A stretch of 64,000 nt of DNA from Alcanivorax sp. (GCA_013823245.1 PNLU01000001.1:29031-93030), one strand, 5' to 3'; positions 52,645 through 63,770 are shown, numbered from the stretch's first letter. Numbers and translations are program-made. Notes: generated by a model from the letters alone, not told the origin.

Positions 52645-54408
52645 ATGCCTTTCTCTCTGAAACGGGCCGGCCTCGTGGGGACGAGCCCCGACCATGATGC
52701 ACCGCATGATCCGCTGCGCATGGCCCGCCGCCTCGCTGATCAGGAAGATTTCAGCCGCCTGCTGCAGGACACCGCCGATATCGTTGTCCTGATCCAGGAC
52801 GCCCAGGGTCGTCTGCTGTCCGTCAACCGCTACGGCCGCTGGCTGTGCGGGCTGCCTGCCACACGCCTGCGGCGGCGTGCCTTTGCCAGCCTGCTGGAAG
52901 ATCCACCGTCTACCCTGACCACCGACCTTGCCCGCGTGGCAGCGGGCGCGCAACACGCGCTGCGCCACGAAAGCGCCCTGCGTCGCCCCGGCGGCGACAC
53001 CCTGCTGCTGTCCTGGTGGCACACCCTGTGGCGCTCCGGCGCAGGGGGCAAATCCCGCCTGGTCTCCATCGGCCTGGATATCTCTGACCAGCGCATTGCC
53101 GAGGCCCACATCGGCTGGCTGGCCAGCCACGATCCGCTGACCGGCCTGTTCAACCGCCGCCGCTTCCTGGAGGAAGGCCGCCGCTGGCAACAGGCCGTGC
53201 TCGCCGGAGAGCGGGACGGCTTCGCTCTGATGCTGCTGGACCTGGATCAATTCCGCGACATCAATGATCTCGGCGGCCCCCAACATGGCGACCGCTTGCT
53301 GCAACAGGTTGCCCGGGCATTAAGGGCCGACCTGCGTCAGTCGGACGTGATTGCCCGGCTCGGCGGCGATGAGTTTGGCATTCTGCTCGACACCACCCGC
53401 ATGTCGCGGATTCGCGATACCGCCGAGCGCTGCTGCAATGCCTTGGCGGGCCTGACCGTCACGCAACCGCTGCGCCAGGGTCTGACCCGCCTGCCGGTCA
53501 CCACAAGCATCGGCATCAGCCGCTTCCCCCAGCATGGGGACAGCATCGACACCTTGCTCGCCAACGCCGACATTGCGATGTATCAGGCCAAAAGCATCGG
53601 TCGCAATGCCTGGTGCCTGTTCGACGGCGATGACCTGCATCGCGCCCGTATCCACGAGCGGGTGTTCTGGGAGCAGCATGTGCGCGATCTGATTGCGGGC
53701 AGCCCCCTGACCCTGCATGGCCAGCCGATTATCAATGTGGCAACCGGCGAAGCCAGCCACCATGAAGCCTTGCTGCGCGTCAGTGACAACCACGGCGGCT
53801 GGCTGCCCACCCAGAACCTGATCAACGCCGCCGAGCAGGGCGCGATGATCCAGCAACTGGATGAGCGGGTGATTGACCGGGCCTGCCAACTGATCGGTAG
53901 CCCTGTGGCGGCGGCCTCCACCCTGGCAGTGAATCTGTCCGGATTATCGTTCCATAACCCCGGCCTGGTGGAACATGTGCGCCAGGCCATGCAACGTCAC
54001 AAGGTCCCGCGCGGCGCATTGATTTTCGAAATTACGGAAACCGCCGCCCTGGCCGATGTCGACAACACCGTGGAGGTGATGGAAGCCCTGCGCACGCTGG
54101 GCTGCCGCTTTGCCCTGGATGATTTCGGCGTCGGCTTCTCGTCCCTGTACTATCTGAAGAAACTGCCGGTGGATTTCGTCAAGATAGACGGCTCCTTTAT
54201 TCGCAACCTGGCGGACAACACCGAACACCGGGTGCTGATCCGCGCCCTGGTTGATGTGGCCCGCGCCTTCCATCTGCAGACCGTGGCCGAATGTGTCGAG
54301 GATGCCAGTGTCCTCGCGCTGCTGGCAGAACTGGGCGTGGACTATGCCCAGGGTTACCACCTCGGCAGACCCGCTCCCTTGCGACGACAGATGGTCCCGA
54401 AATGCTGA
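52645..54408 (+). CDS. PAS-GGDEF-EAL cyclic-di-GMP signalling protein
   Basis: The product has 587 residues from ATG 52645, preceded by GGGGAA. A PAS domain (~30-145) is followed by a diguanylate cyclase domain with intact RLGGDEFGILLD, then an EAL phosphodiesterase domain. The EAL domain keeps the key residues: EALLR, NLS, EITE, DDFGVGFSSLYYL, KIDGSFI, AECVED and QGYHLGRP. Both activities may therefore be functional, with PAS input choosing direction. No membrane segment is seen, so it is cytoplasmic. Divergent from the BNR operon. Confidence 0.92.
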   Translation: MPFSLKRAGLVGTSPDHDAPHDPLRMARRLADQEDFSRLLQDTADIVVLIQDAQGRLLSVNRYGRWLCGLPATRLRRRAFASLLEDPPSTLTTDLARVAAGAQHALRHESALRRPGGDTLLLSWWHTLWRSGAGGKSRLVSIGLDISDQRIAEAHIGWLASHDPLTGLFNRRRFLEEGRRWQQAVLAGERDGFALMLLDLDQFRDINDLGGPQHGDRLLQQVARALRADLRQSDVIARLGGDEFGILLDTTRMSRIRDTAERCCNALAGLTVTQPLRQGLTRLPVTTSIGISRFPQHGDSIDTLLANADIAMYQAKSIGRNAWCLFDGDDLHRARIHERVFWEQHVRDLIAGSPLTLHGQPIINVATGEASHHEALLRVSDNHGGWLPTQNLINAAEQGAMIQQLDERVIDRACQLIGSPVAAASTLAVNLSGLSFHNPGLVEHVRQAMQRHKVPRGALIFEITETAALADVDNTVEVMEALRTLGCRFALDDFGVGFSSLYYLKKLPVDFVKIDGSFIRNLADNTEHRVLIRALVDVARAFHLQTVAECVEDASVLALLAELGVDYAQGYHLGRPAPLRRQMVPKC

Positions 54409-54444
54409 CTGACCAACGGTCTGCGCCAGGTCGGCCCCAACGCG

Positions 54445-54526
54445 TATAATCGGCCGCCGACCGGTTGCCGGGAATCATTTCCCGGCATCAGGCTCAAACG
54501 GAATTGACGGGCAGGAGCATGCCCGT
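54445..54526 (+). promoter_or_regulatory. Promoter and structured leader of the START-domain gene
   Basis: A perfect -10 TATAAT (54445-54450) lies ~100 bp before the START gene; no good -35 is visible. The leader then has two perfect hairpins: GCCGGGAA/TTCCCGGC (54467-54486) and ACGGGCA/TGCCCGT (54507-54526). They could affect mRNA stability or translation. Confidence 0.5.
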
Positions 54527-54552
54527 GACCGGGAAAATCAGGAGCTTCCAGC

Positions 54553-55290
54553 ATGAAAATACCGGCAAACCTGCCGTACCGCCTCCTGGGCGTGGTCCTG
54601 CTCTGGCTGTTGATCGGCGCTGCCCGCGCTGACAACCTGCCCGCCGCCATGGAGGACCTGGACGACACCTGGCGCCTGGTCAGCGATCGCAATGATATCC
54701 AGGTGTACATGCGCCACCGGGATGACTCGCGCCTGAAAACCTTTCGTGGCGTCACCCGCATGACGCTGCGCGACCAGTACGCCCTGGCCGCTGTGCTGGA
54801 GGATTACGCCAGCTATCCGCGCTGGCTGCACTTTGTCGACGGCGCCGAGGAATTCGACCGCGATTCCCCGCTGCGCCGCTACCTGCGTTTCACCACCCAC
54901 TTGCCGTGGCCGCTGGCCAACCGTGAGGCGGTGTTGCAGGCGGACGTGGTGCAGACCCCCGGAGGCCCGGAGGGTGGGATCACCATCTATCTGAGCAATC
55001 GCCCGGAGCTGCTGCCTCCCACAGACCGCTATGTACGTTTCCCGGAAATGCAGGGCCTGATCTCAGTGGAATTTCTGGACGGCGACGAGGTCGAGTTGAC
55101 CTACCAGTTGATCCTGGATGCAGGCGGATACATTCCGACATGGTTATCCAATATCCTGCTGCGCGACGCCCCCTATTTCACCCTGGATCGCCTGCGCCGC
55201 ATCGTGCTGCGGCCTGAGTATCAGGGGCAGTATTACCCCTACCTGGATCTGCGCGGCCCCGGCCGGCCCGCCATATCTGCGCCTGAATAG
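54553..55290 (+). CDS. START-domain lipid-binding protein, exported
   Basis: The product has 245 residues with a signal peptide (~1-27, ending near ARA). The mature part is a StAR/START-type domain: 'DDTWRLVSDRNDIQVYMRHRDDSRLKTFRGV', 'VLEDYASYPRWLHFVDG' and 'LPWPLANREAVLQADV'. START domains bind a hydrophobic ligand in a helix-grip cavity. AGGAG precedes the ATG. It may serve lipid handling in the periplasm; the next gene is an acyltransferase. Confidence 0.85.
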   Translation: MKIPANLPYRLLGVVLLWLLIGAARADNLPAAMEDLDDTWRLVSDRNDIQVYMRHRDDSRLKTFRGVTRMTLRDQYALAAVLEDYASYPRWLHFVDGAEEFDRDSPLRRYLRFTTHLPWPLANREAVLQADVVQTPGGPEGGITIYLSNRPELLPPTDRYVRFPEMQGLISVEFLDGDEVELTYQLILDAGGYIPTWLSNILLRDAPYFTLDRLRRIVLRPEYQGQYYPYLDLRGPGRPAISAPE

Positions 55291-55388
55291 CACATCTGTA
55301 ACAATTCTGTTCTTTGCGCTGCACCCCCGGAAACGCTGCGTTATCATGACGACACGGTAATCGAAGAGCAGGACCGGGGAGCTGCGCG

Positions 55389-56135
55389 ATGCCAAGACTT
55401 GTTTACACCCTGTACATCTGGCTGGCGTTCATTCCGGTCATGGCACTGGTTACCCTGATCCTCGGCGCCTCCTGCCTGGCCACCGCGCCGTTCATCGGCC
55501 CGCGCCGTGCCGGGCGTTTCTATGCCGTACCCTGGTCCCGGATCGGCCTGGCCCTCAGTGGCATCTCGGTGCGCGTCGAAGGGAGCCACAATATCCGGCC
55601 CGGCCAGAGCTATGTGGTAGTGGCCAATCATCTGAGCCATATCGACATCTGGGTGCTGTACGGCTACCTGGGCATGGACATCCGCTGGGTCGCCAAGCAG
55701 GAAGTCCGGCGTATCCCCGTAGTGGGTATTTCCTGCGTCGCGCTGGGGCATGTCTTCATTGATCGGTCGCACCCGGACCGGGCCATTGCCAGCCTGAACG
55801 CCGCCAAACAGCAGATTGTCGACGGCACCAGCATCCTGTTTTTCCCCGAAGGCACCCGCAGCCGGGACGGCATGCTGCACGCGTTCAAGAAAGGGGCCTT
55901 CAGAATGGCCACTGACCTGGAACTGCCGGTGCTGCCGGTCAGCCTGTCAGGCACCCGTGACGCACTGCCCCCGGAAAGCCTGCGCTTCTCGCCGGGCCAG
56001 GTCGTGGTCAATATCCTGCCGTCGCTGACCGCGCGCGATCATTCCGACGAGGCCGTCGAGCAGCTGCTGCGCACCAGCCACGAACGCATCGCCAGTGCCA
56101 CGGAGCAACGCGAGCTGACCGCCTGCCCGCGTTGA
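55389..56135 (+). CDS. Lysophospholipid acyltransferase (PlsC family)
   Basis: A 248-residue glycerophosphate-type acyltransferase with the catalytic NHLSHIDIW (HxxxxD), the glycerol-binding 'FFPEGTRSRDG' and an N-terminal membrane segment (~8-38). It acylates 1-acyl-glycerol-3-phosphate or a related lysolipid at the inner membrane. GGGGAG precedes the ATG. Whether it is the main PlsC or a specialised paralogue cannot be told. Confidence 0.88.
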   Translation: MPRLVYTLYIWLAFIPVMALVTLILGASCLATAPFIGPRRAGRFYAVPWSRIGLALSGISVRVEGSHNIRPGQSYVVVANHLSHIDIWVLYGYLGMDIRWVAKQEVRRIPVVGISCVALGHVFIDRSHPDRAIASLNAAKQQIVDGTSILFFPEGTRSRDGMLHAFKKGAFRMATDLELPVLPVSLSGTRDALPPESLRFSPGQVVVNILPSLTARDHSDEAVEQLLRTSHERIASATEQRELTACPR

Positions 56136-56210
56136 CCTTCCCCACCGACCTTCCCTGGTCGAGAGCGCCGTCTTGGCAGAAATAACCCACCTCCGGGGCC
56201 GTGCGGCCAA

Positions 56211-56240
56211 TTGTGACATCAGTCAATGTCACAATATACT
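56211..56240 (+). promoter_or_regulatory. Promoter with embedded 9-bp operator upstream of the SDR gene
   Basis: TTGTGACAT-cagtca-ATGTCACAA is a perfect inverted repeat (56211-56219, 56226-56234). It covers a TTGTGA -35 (56211-56216) and the 18-bp spacer, ending directly at TATACT -10 (56235-56240). A repressor here would exclude RNA polymerase. No TetR gene is adjacent. Confidence 0.8.
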
Positions 56241-56288
56241 CAGCGACTTGCTTGCACCCTTACTCAGGACACTCAGGAGACATTCCGC

Positions 56289-57131
56289 ATGAAGGTACTG
56301 GATAACCGCGTAGCCGTAATTACCGGCGCGGCGTCCGGCATTGGCCGCTCGCTGGCCCTGCAACTGGCTGACGCCGGCTGCAGACTGGCCATTTCCGACG
56401 TTAACGAGGCGGGCCTCAAGGACGTGACCGAAGCACTGAACGCCAAGGGTGCCGAGGTCCACAGCGAACGGCTGGACGTGGCAGACCGCGCCGCCTTTCA
56501 TGCCTACGCCGACCGCGTACACGCCCATTTCGGCGAAGTCCATCTGGTCATCAATAATGCCGGTGTCGCCCTGGGCGCCACCGTCGAAGACATGAGCTAC
56601 GACGATTTCGACTGGCTGATGGGCATCAACTTCTGGGGCGTGGTGCACGGCACCAAGGCGTTCCTGCCCTACCTGAAGCAGGCGGATGCCGGTCATATCG
56701 TCAATATTTCCAGCGTCTTCGGTCTGATCGGGGTCCCCACCCAGTCGGCCTACAACGCCGCCAAGTTCGCCGTGCGTGGCTTCACCGAGTCCTTGCGCAT
56801 GGAACTGGAAATCGAGGGCAGTCAGGTGTCCTGTACGTCGGTTCATCCCGGTGGCATCAAGACCAACATCGCTCGCAACGCGCGCATGAACGATGTCTCG
56901 CACATCACCGGCAGCGACTCGGAAAAGGCCATCGCCGACTTCGAGAAGATGTTCCGCACCACCGCCGATGAAGCCGCCCGCACCATCATCAACGGTATTC
57001 GCAACAACAAGCGCCGGGTGCTGATCGGCAGCGACGCCTACGCCATCGACACGATGCAGCGCTCCATGCCGACCCTGTACCAGAAGCTGATGATCAGCGG
57101 GCAGAAGCTGATGCGCAAACGTCAGGGATGA
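56289..57131 (+). CDS. Short-chain dehydrogenase/reductase
   Basis: A 280-residue classical SDR from ATG 56289, preceded by AGGAGA; the ORF-track start lies inside the operator. TGAASGIGRSLA binds NAD(P); NNAG, a catalytic Ser in 'VNISSVFGLIG' and YNAAK complete the active site. A long C-terminal tail with Lys and Arg follows. The substrate is unknown; neighbours suggest lipid metabolism. Its stop overlaps the DUF938 gene as ATGA. Confidence 0.88.
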   Translation: MKVLDNRVAVITGAASGIGRSLALQLADAGCRLAISDVNEAGLKDVTEALNAKGAEVHSERLDVADRAAFHAYADRVHAHFGEVHLVINNAGVALGATVEDMSYDDFDWLMGINFWGVVHGTKAFLPYLKQADAGHIVNISSVFGLIGVPTQSAYNAAKFAVRGFTESLRMELEIEGSQVSCTSVHPGGIKTNIARNARMNDVSHITGSDSEKAIADFEKMFRTTADEAARTIINGIRNNKRRVLIGSDAYAIDTMQRSMPTLYQKLMISGQKLMRKRQG

Positions 57132-57730
57132 TCAGCAAGCCTTTTTCACAGGCCTGCGACAATAACCGGGGGCCGATCCTTCGGGTGCTGCAACAGTACC
57201 TGAAGGCCCCCGGCACGCTGCTGGAACTCGGCAGTGGCACCGGCCAGCATGCGGCCTGGATGCCACATTTCCTGCCCCATATTCACTGGCAGCCCTCTGA
57301 TCTGCCTGAACGCCTCCCCGGCATTCGTGCCTGGCTGGCCGACAATCGCCCCGCCAATGTGGCAGACCCGCTGGTACTGGACATGGCGCAGCCCTGGCCA
57401 TCGCTGGCCTGCGACTACCTGCTCACCGTCAATACGTTCCACATCCTCGCGCAGGACGACGTCGCCCGCGCCATCCAGCACGCGGGCGAGCACTTGCCGG
57501 CTGGCGGGCTGTTTGTGGTGTATGGCCCCTTCAACTACGATGGGCGCTTCACATCAGAGAGCAATGCCCGGTTCAATGACTGGCTGCGGCAACAACATCC
57601 AGCCTCTGCCATTCGCGATATCGAGTGGGTCTGTGCGGCCATGAACGCCGCCGGCATGACACTGGAAGCTGACCAGGCCATGCCCGCCAACAACCGGACA
57701 CTGGTCTTCCGCCGTACAGCAGAAGAATAA
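57128..57730 (+). CDS. DUF938 family SAM-dependent methyltransferase
   Basis: The product has 200 residues. 'KPFSQACDNNRGPILRVLQQYL', the SAM-binding 'LLELGSGTGQHAAWM', 'HWQPSDLPERLPGIRAWL' and 'NTFHILAQDDVARAIQHAG' are conserved in this family (related to human METTL26). The substrate is unknown. It overlaps the SDR stop by 4 bp, so both are under the operator at 56211. Confidence 0.85.
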   Translation: MISKPFSQACDNNRGPILRVLQQYLKAPGTLLELGSGTGQHAAWMPHFLPHIHWQPSDLPERLPGIRAWLADNRPANVADPLVLDMAQPWPSLACDYLLTVNTFHILAQDDVARAIQHAGEHLPAGGLFVVYGPFNYDGRFTSESNARFNDWLRQQHPASAIRDIEWVCAAMNAAGMTLEADQAMPANNRTLVFRRTAEE

Positions 57731-57794
57731 AGGTTCCCCTTGCCTGTGCATTTTTTCTACAATGACGGCCTTCAAAGCAGGACAGTAGAGCATT

Positions 57795-59144
57795 ATGTCG
57801 AACAGCGATAAGAGCTGGAGCCTGGATCAGTTCCAGGTCGAACCCAAAGACGGCGAAACCCGCTTTCATGATTTTGATCTCGCCCCCGCGCTGATGCGTG
57901 GTATCGCTGATCAGGGCTTTCAATATGCCACGCCGATTCAGGCCCAGGTGCTGACCCACACCCTGGCTGGCGCCGATGCCATCGGCCGCGCCCAGACCGG
58001 CACCGGCAAGACGGCCGCCTTTCTGATCACCATCATCAATGACCTGCTCAAGCACCCGATCGAGGTCAAACGCTACGCTGGTGAGCCACGCGCACTTATT
58101 GTGGCACCAACCCGCGAACTGGCCCTGCAGATCGAGAAAGACGCCCGCGCCCTGTGCAAGTACACCGATCTGCGTGTGATGAGCGTGGTCGGCGGCATGA
58201 ACTTCAATCGCCAGCAGGAGCGCCTGCAACGCTCACTGGTGGATATCCTGGTGGCCACCCCCGGCCGCCTGCTGGACTTCTGCACCCGCCGCGACCTGTG
58301 GCTGGACCGCGTCGAGGTGCTGGTGCTGGACGAAGCCGACCGCATGCTGGACATGGGCTTTATCCCCGACGTGAAGCGCATCGTGCGCCACACCCCGACC
58401 TCTGAATTCCGGCAAACCCTGCTGTTCTCCGCCACCTTCAATCAGGACGTGATGAACCTGGCACGGCGCTGGACCCAGGACCCGGAAGTGGTCGAGATCG
58501 AACCGGCCCAGGTGACCACCGAAACGGTGGAGCAGAAGGTCTATATCACTGAGACGTCGCAGAAATTTGCCCTGCTCTACAACCTGATCAACGAGCAGAA
58601 CCTGGACAAGGTGATGGTGTTCGCCAACCGCCGCGACATTACCCGGCGGGTGTGCGAGCGCCTGCAGAAGAAAGGCATGAACGCCGCCATGATTTCCGGT
58701 GACGTGCCGCAGAATCAGCGCCTGAAAACACTGGAGCGGTTCCGTAACGGCAAGGTGCGTGTACTGATCGCCACCGACGTCGCCGGTCGCGGCATTCATA
58801 TCGACGGCATCTCGCACGTGGTGAACTACAACCTGCCGGAAGACCCGGAGGACTATGTCCACCGTATCGGCCGTACTGGCCGCGCTGGCGCCAGCGGCAC
58901 CTCGGTCAGCTTTGCCTGCGAGGACGACGCCTTCCTGTTGCCGGAGCTGGAAAAGGCGATCGGCATGAAGCTGGAGTGCGAATATCCGCCGGAGGAACTG
59001 CTGACGGAAAAACCGCCCGCCCCCTCCCGCCGCGATCGTCCTGCACAGCAGGATGATGCTGCAAAGGATGCGAAGAAGGACACCACCCCGCCGTCTGATA
59101 CGGCAGAACAGGCACCCGCCGACGAGGAAAGCACTCGCGAGTGA
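57795..59144 (+). CDS. rhlB: DEAD-box RNA helicase RhlB
   Basis: A 449-residue helicase. '[29 protein letters not shown]' is the RhlB-type Q motif; [11 protein letters not shown] (motif I), PTRELALQ (Ia), [13 protein letters not shown] (II), SATF (III) and [10 protein letters not shown] (VI) are all intact. A ~70-residue disordered Lys/Asp/Pro tail follows. RhlB unwinds RNA, usually with the RNase E degradosome. Convergent with the efflux operon. Confidence 0.9.
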   Translation: MSNSDKSWSLDQFQVEPKDGETRFHDFDLAPALMRGIADQGFQYATPIQAQVLTHTLAGADAIGRAQTGTGKTAAFLITIINDLLKHPIEVKRYAGEPRALIVAPTRELALQIEKDARALCKYTDLRVMSVVGGMNFNRQQERLQRSLVDILVATPGRLLDFCTRRDLWLDRVEVLVLDEADRMLDMGFIPDVKRIVRHTPTSEFRQTLLFSATFNQDVMNLARRWTQDPEVVEIEPAQVTTETVEQKVYITETSQKFALLYNLINEQNLDKVMVFANRRDITRRVCERLQKKGMNAAMISGDVPQNQRLKTLERFRNGKVRVLIATDVAGRGIHIDGISHVVNYNLPEDPEDYVHRIGRTGRAGASGTSVSFACEDDAFLLPELEKAIGMKLECEYPPEELLTEKPPAPSRRDRPAQQDDAAKDAKKDTTPPSDTAEQAPADEESTRE

Positions 59145-59179
59145 GGCTCGCCAGCTGAAAGCCCCACCGGGGCGGCGAT

Positions 59180-60652
59180 TCAGCCCGCCCCGTCCGCCTC
59201 GCTCGGCGGCACCATCACCTCTTCCATACTGGCGTCATCGCTCCAGCCACCGCCCAGCGCCTTGAACAGGCCCGCAGTGGCCACCAGTTGATCACGTTGC
59301 ACCTGGGCATACGCCAGTTCGGCCTCCAGCAGCCCGCGCTCTGCATCCAGCAGGGTAATGAAATCCACAAAGCCTTCATCGTAGCGCGTGCGCGCCACGT
59401 CTCGGGTCCGGCTGAGCGCCGCCACCTGACGTTCTGCTGCCGCGATGCGTTCCAGGCTGGTTTCGTACAACGACAGCGCATCACGCACTTCATTGAAGGC
59501 CATCAACGCCGTCGCCCGGTACTGGATCTCGGCCTGATCGCGGGCGGCTTTCGCGGCATCCACATTGGCACGGCGGCGACCAAAATCCACCAGCGGCGCC
59601 ACCACCGACGCCCCGACGCCCCAGGTCCGCGCCTCACTGGTAAACAGATCATCGGACTCGATCGCAGCCGAACCGATCGCGGCGCGCAGGTTGATTTGCG
59701 GCAAGCGCGCCGCCTGGCCCATGCCGATGTCCGCCGTGGCGGCCATCAGTTCAGCTTCCGCCGCGCGGATGTCCGGACGGCGCTGCAACAGCTCCGAGGG
59801 CAATACCGCCGGCACCGCTTGCGGCAAGGCGATATCACCCAACTCGCCATCGCCAAAGGACAGTTCCGCCATCAACTGCGCCGGTGTCAGGCCCAGCAGC
59901 ACCGCCAGCGCGCCCTCCAGTTCATGCACCTGCTGGCGCTGCATGGGCAAACGCACGTTCAGCGCTTCCAGTTCAGCCTCGGCCTGCCGCAAGGTCAGCT
60001 CATCCGAATCACCGGCGTCACGGCGCAGCTGTTCGATTTCCACCGCGCGCTCACGTGAGGCCAGTGTCTGCTCGGTAATAGCCAACTCGCGTTGTGCGGT
60101 GCGCAGGTTCACATAGGTGGTCACCACATCGGTGATCACTTGCAGGCGCACCGCATCACGGCCAAAGGTGGTCTGCGCCAGCAAGGCGCGCGCCGCTTCT
60201 TCCTGACGCGCCACACGGCCCCACAGGTCGAGTTCATACCCGAGCACCGCCGACACGGAAAACGCATTGCGCACGCCGCCGAAGCCCGCCACCGGGAACG
60301 AGGCACCGGACTGGCGCTCACGCGCCGCTTCGCCCTGCGAATCCAGACTCGGCAGCCGCTCGGCGCGGGCAAAGCCCAGCCGCGCACGCGCTTCGCTGAC
60401 CCGCGCGATCTGCACCTGTACGTCCGGGTTATCCGCCAGCGCCAGCGCCACCACATGATTGAGATCCTCATCACCGAAGTGCGTCCACCAGTCCAGCCAG
60501 TGCCCGGCTTCCTCCGGTGACAGCAAGGCATGCTCGGGCCAGGCTTCAGGCAACGCCACGTCTGCCGCTTCATAGTCCGGCCCCACCATGCAACCGGCCA
60601 GCAGCAGGCCGCACAGCGATACCAGGCTGGTGCCGAAAAACGACTTACCCAT
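59180..60652 (-). CDS. Outer-membrane efflux channel lipoprotein (OprM/NodT family)
   Basis: A 490-residue TolC-like protein with lipobox LLAGC. Two OEP repeats of long helices are visible; '[16 protein letters not shown]', '[25 protein letters not shown]' and '[39 protein letters not shown]' are classical NodT/OprM segments. GGAGG precedes the ATG. It overlaps the pump gene by 8 bp and forms the exit duct of the tripartite pump. Confidence 0.93.
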   Translation of the reverse strand: MGKSFFGTSLVSLCGLLLAGCMVGPDYEAADVALPEAWPEHALLSPEEAGHWLDWWTHFGDEDLNHVVALALADNPDVQVQIARVSEARARLGFARAERLPSLDSQGEAARERQSGASFPVAGFGGVRNAFSVSAVLGYELDLWGRVARQEEAARALLAQTTFGRDAVRLQVITDVVTTYVNLRTAQRELAITEQTLASRERAVEIEQLRRDAGDSDELTLRQAEAELEALNVRLPMQRQQVHELEGALAVLLGLTPAQLMAELSFGDGELGDIALPQAVPAVLPSELLQRRPDIRAAEAELMAATADIGMGQAARLPQINLRAAIGSAAIESDDLFTSEARTWGVGASVVAPLVDFGRRRANVDAAKAARDQAEIQYRATALMAFNEVRDALSLYETSLERIAAAERQVAALSRTRDVARTRYDEGFVDFITLLDAERGLLEAELAYAQVQRDQLVATAGLFKALGGGWSDDASMEEVMVPPSEADGAG

Positions 60653-63600
60653 GATCAGCCTCCTGCTTGCGCTGCTGGTGACGGCTGCTGATGCGATCCA
60701 TCAACAGGTAGAACATCGGCACGAAAATCAGCGCCAGGGTACTGGCCGCGATCATACCGCCTACCACCACCGTGCCGATCTCCTGGCGGCTGGCCGCCCC
60801 GGCCCCCGACGCCAGCACCAGCGGCATGGAACCGATGATAAACGTCATGGCGGTCATGATGATGGCGCGGAAACGCTGCCGTGCCGCCGCCGAGGCCGCC
60901 TCGAAGCCGGACATGCCGTCACGCCGGTTCTGCGCCGCAAACTCGACAATCAGAATGGCGTTCTTGGCCGCCAGACCGATCAGCACCAGCAACCCGACCT
61001 GGAAATAAATATCGTTGGGGAAACCACGCAAGGTGGAGAACACCGCCGCCCCCAACACCCCGAACGGCACCGCCGAGGCCACCGCCAGCGGCAGTGTCCA
61101 GCGCTCGTACTGCGCCGCCAGAATCAGGAACACCATCAGCAGCCCGAGCCCGAACGCCAACCCACCGGCACCGGCAGCGGCTTCCAGCTGGTAGGCTTCG
61201 CCCACCCAGCCGATGCTGCTGTTGCCATCCAGTATCTCGCGGGCCAGGGCATCCATCACCGCCTTCGCTTCACCGGAGGTGTAGCCCGGCGCCGGATCGG
61301 CCAGCAACTTGGCCGCCGGATTGATATTGAAACGGTTGATGATGTCCGGGCCCGGCTCACGATCCAGCCTCACCAGCGTGCTCAGCGGAATCATTTCACC
61401 GTGATCGGAACGCACGAACACGCGATTCAGGTCTTCCGGTTTGCTGCGGAATTCGCCTTCCGATTGCAGGTTCACCTGCCAGTTGCGCCCGGCCAGAGTG
61501 AAGTCATTCACATAGAGTGAACCGAAGGTGGCGCGCATGGTGTCGAAGATCTGGTTGATCGGCACCCCCACGGCACGCGCTTTCTCGCGATCCACATGAG
61601 CCGTGAAGCGCGGAATGTTTGTGTCCAGCGTAATGCGCGCGTTGACCAGCTCCGGACGCTCATTGGCGGCCGCCATCAGTTCCTGCCCGATGCGCTCGAT
61701 ATCCGCCGGGGTGGCACCGCCCCGCACTTCCAGATAGCCCTCCACACCGCCGGTGAGCGACAGGCCCATGATCGGTGGCGGAATAAAGGAAATTACGAAC
61801 GCCTCGGGAATCTGCGCGCCCATTCCCATGATGCGGCCTGCCAGCGACTCGGCATCCTGGCCGCGCCCGGTGCGTTCGCTCCAGTCCGCCAGATTGACGA
61901 AGCCGACCCCGGCATTACTGCGCAACGACCCGGCGATGATGTCGAAACCGGCAAACGCCGTGAAGTCCGACACCTCATCCATCTGCAACAGCATTTCGGA
62001 CAAATCATCACGGGCCTTGGCGGTGCGCGACAGCGCGGAAACCGGCGGCAACTGTACCACTGCAAGCGCCACACCCTGATCTTCCTGCGGCACCAGCCCC
62101 GAGGGCATGCGATTCATCAGGAAAAAGGCCACCAGCAACACCGCCGCAAACAACACACTGCCCATCACGACACGCGCCAGCAGAAAATCCACTGCACGAC
62201 TGAAGCCGTTGGTCAGACGCTCGAAGAAACGATTGAACCAGCGGAAAAATGCAGGCTCATCATGCGGCTGCTTGTCCAGCAACAGGGCGCACATGGCCGG
62301 GGTCAACGTCAGGGCCACGATCCCCGACACCACCACGGAAATGGCAATGGTGACCGCAAACTGGCGATACAGCTCACCGGTCAGACCGCCCAGGAAAGTC
62401 ACCGGCGCAAACACGGCCACCAGCACCAGTGTCGAGGCCACCACCGCACCGGCCACCTGCTGCATCGTTTCGATCGACGCCTCGCGGGCACGCATGCCTT
62501 TCTCATTCATCAGCCGGTCCACGTTCTCCAGCACGATGATCGCGTTATCCACCACGATGCCAATGGCCAGCACCAGACCGAACAACGTCAGCAGGTTGAC
62601 CGAAAAACCGAATGCCATCATGCCGGCAAACGTACCGATCAATGAGACCGGGATGGCGGCCACCGGAATCAGGGTGGCGCGCAGGTGCTGCAGGAACAGG
62701 AAGGTCACCAGCACCACCAGGAACACCGCTACCAGCAGGGTGATGAACACCTCGCGGATGGAAATTTCCACGAACTCGGTGGTGTCGTAGGGCACCGCGT
62801 AGGCAATGCCTTCCGGGAACCGGTCGGACAGATCATCCAGCACAGCACGCACCGCTGTAGCGGTATCCAGGGCGTTGGCCCCCGGTTGCAGGTACACCCC
62901 CATGGGCACCGCCGCCTGCCCGTTATAGGTCGCCGAGAAGGAATAATCCTGGGCCCCCAGCTCGGCCCGCGCCACATCGCCCAGCCGCAGCGTGCCGCCG
63001 TCTTCGTCGGAGCGCAGGATAATGCGCTCGAACTCTTCCGGGTCCGCCAGCTGTCCGCGTGTGGTCACGGTAAAGGTAAACGCCTGGTCCTCCGGCGCCG
63101 GTTCAGCGCCCAGGCGACCCGCCGCAAACTGGGCATTCTGCTCGCGCACGGCGGCCGCCACATCCGACGGGGTCAGATCAAACTGCGCCAGCTTGTCCGG
63201 CCGCAACCAGATCCGCATGGAATAATCCTGCGCACCAAACAGGGAGGCATCCCCCACACCGGGAATACGCACCAGTTCATCCAGCACGTTGAGCAGCGCA
63301 TAGTTGCTGATGAACAGGGTGTCCTGACTGCCATCCGGCGAGTACATTACCGGCACCATGAGGATGTTGGTGGAGCGGGCTTCCACGCGCACGCCCTGGT
63401 CACGCACCTGCTGCGGCAGACGCGCCATGGCGGCCTGCACACGGTTGTTGACGTTGATGGCCGCCTGATCCGGATCGGTGCCGATCTCGAACGACACATT
63501 GATCTGCAGACTGCCCGCGTCGGTGGCACTGGACTCCATGTAGATCATGTTGTCGACGCCGTTGATTTCCTGTTCCAGCGGCGCCGCCACCGACTCTGCC

Positions 63601-63770
63601 AGCACTTCGGCGCTGGCGCCCGGATAGGCCGCCTGCACCACGACCTGCGGCGGCACGACGTCGGGGTATTGCTCCACCGGCAGCGCCCGCAGCGCCGCCA
63701 GCCCGGCCAGCACAATAATGATGGAAATGACCGATGCAAAAATCGGCCGATCAATGAAGAATCTGAGCAT
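60645..63770 (-). CDS. RND multidrug efflux transporter, inner-membrane pump (HAE1 type)
   Basis: A 1041-residue proton antiporter of the AcrB/MexB superfamily. It begins '[33 protein letters not shown]', with two large periplasmic loops and about 12 membrane helices. In helix 4 the relay segment reads '[18 protein letters not shown]', one Asp where AcrB has two (Asp407-Asp408). '[12 protein letters not shown]' in helix 10 holds the conserved Lys. Start and adaptor stop overlap as TGATG. Substrates are unknown. Confidence 0.95.
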   Translation of the reverse strand: MLRFFIDRPIFASVISIIIVLAGLAALRALPVEQYPDVVPPQVVVQAAYPGASAEVLAESVAAPLEQEINGVDNMIYMESSATDAGSLQINVSFEIGTDPDQAAINVNNRVQAAMARLPQQVRDQGVRVEARSTNILMVPVMYSPDGSQDTLFISNYALLNVLDELVRIPGVGDASLFGAQDYSMRIWLRPDKLAQFDLTPSDVAAAVREQNAQFAAGRLGAEPAPEDQAFTFTVTTRGQLADPEEFERIILRSDEDGGTLRLGDVARAELGAQDYSFSATYNGQAAVPMGVYLQPGANALDTATAVRAVLDDLSDRFPEGIAYAVPYDTTEFVEISIREVFITLLVAVFLVVLVTFLFLQHLRATLIPVAAIPVSLIGTFAGMMAFGFSVNLLTLFGLVLAIGIVVDNAIIVLENVDRLMNEKGMRAREASIETMQQVAGAVVASTLVLVAVFAPVTFLGGLTGELYRQFAVTIAISVVVSGIVALTLTPAMCALLLDKQPHDEPAFFRWFNRFFERLTNGFSRAVDFLLARVVMGSVLFAAVLLVAFFLMNRMPSGLVPQEDQGVALAVVQLPPVSALSRTAKARDDLSEMLLQMDEVSDFTAFAGFDIIAGSLRSNAGVGFVNLADWSERTGRGQDAESLAGRIMGMGAQIPEAFVISFIPPPIMGLSLTGGVEGYLEVRGGATPADIERIGQELMAAANERPELVNARITLDTNIPRFTAHVDREKARAVGVPINQIFDTMRATFGSLYVNDFTLAGRNWQVNLQSEGEFRSKPEDLNRVFVRSDHGEMIPLSTLVRLDREPGPDIINRFNINPAAKLLADPAPGYTSGEAKAVMDALAREILDGNSSIGWVGEAYQLEAAAGAGGLAFGLGLLMVFLILAAQYERWTLPLAVASAVPFGVLGAAVFSTLRGFPNDIYFQVGLLVLIGLAAKNAILIVEFAAQNRRDGMSGFEAASAAARQRFRAIIMTAMTFIIGSMPLVLASGAGAASRQEIGTVVVGGMIAASTLALIFVPMFYLLMDRISSRHQQRKQEADHG

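Noticed and set aside
53320-54408. Degenerate (inactive) EAL domain
   Set aside because: On inspection all expected catalytic positions (EAL, NLS, ITE, DDFG, KID, AECVE, QGY) are present.
56211-56234. CRP-type site (TGTGA...TCACA)
   Set aside because: The two half-sites are separated by 12 bp, not the 6 bp of CRP sites.
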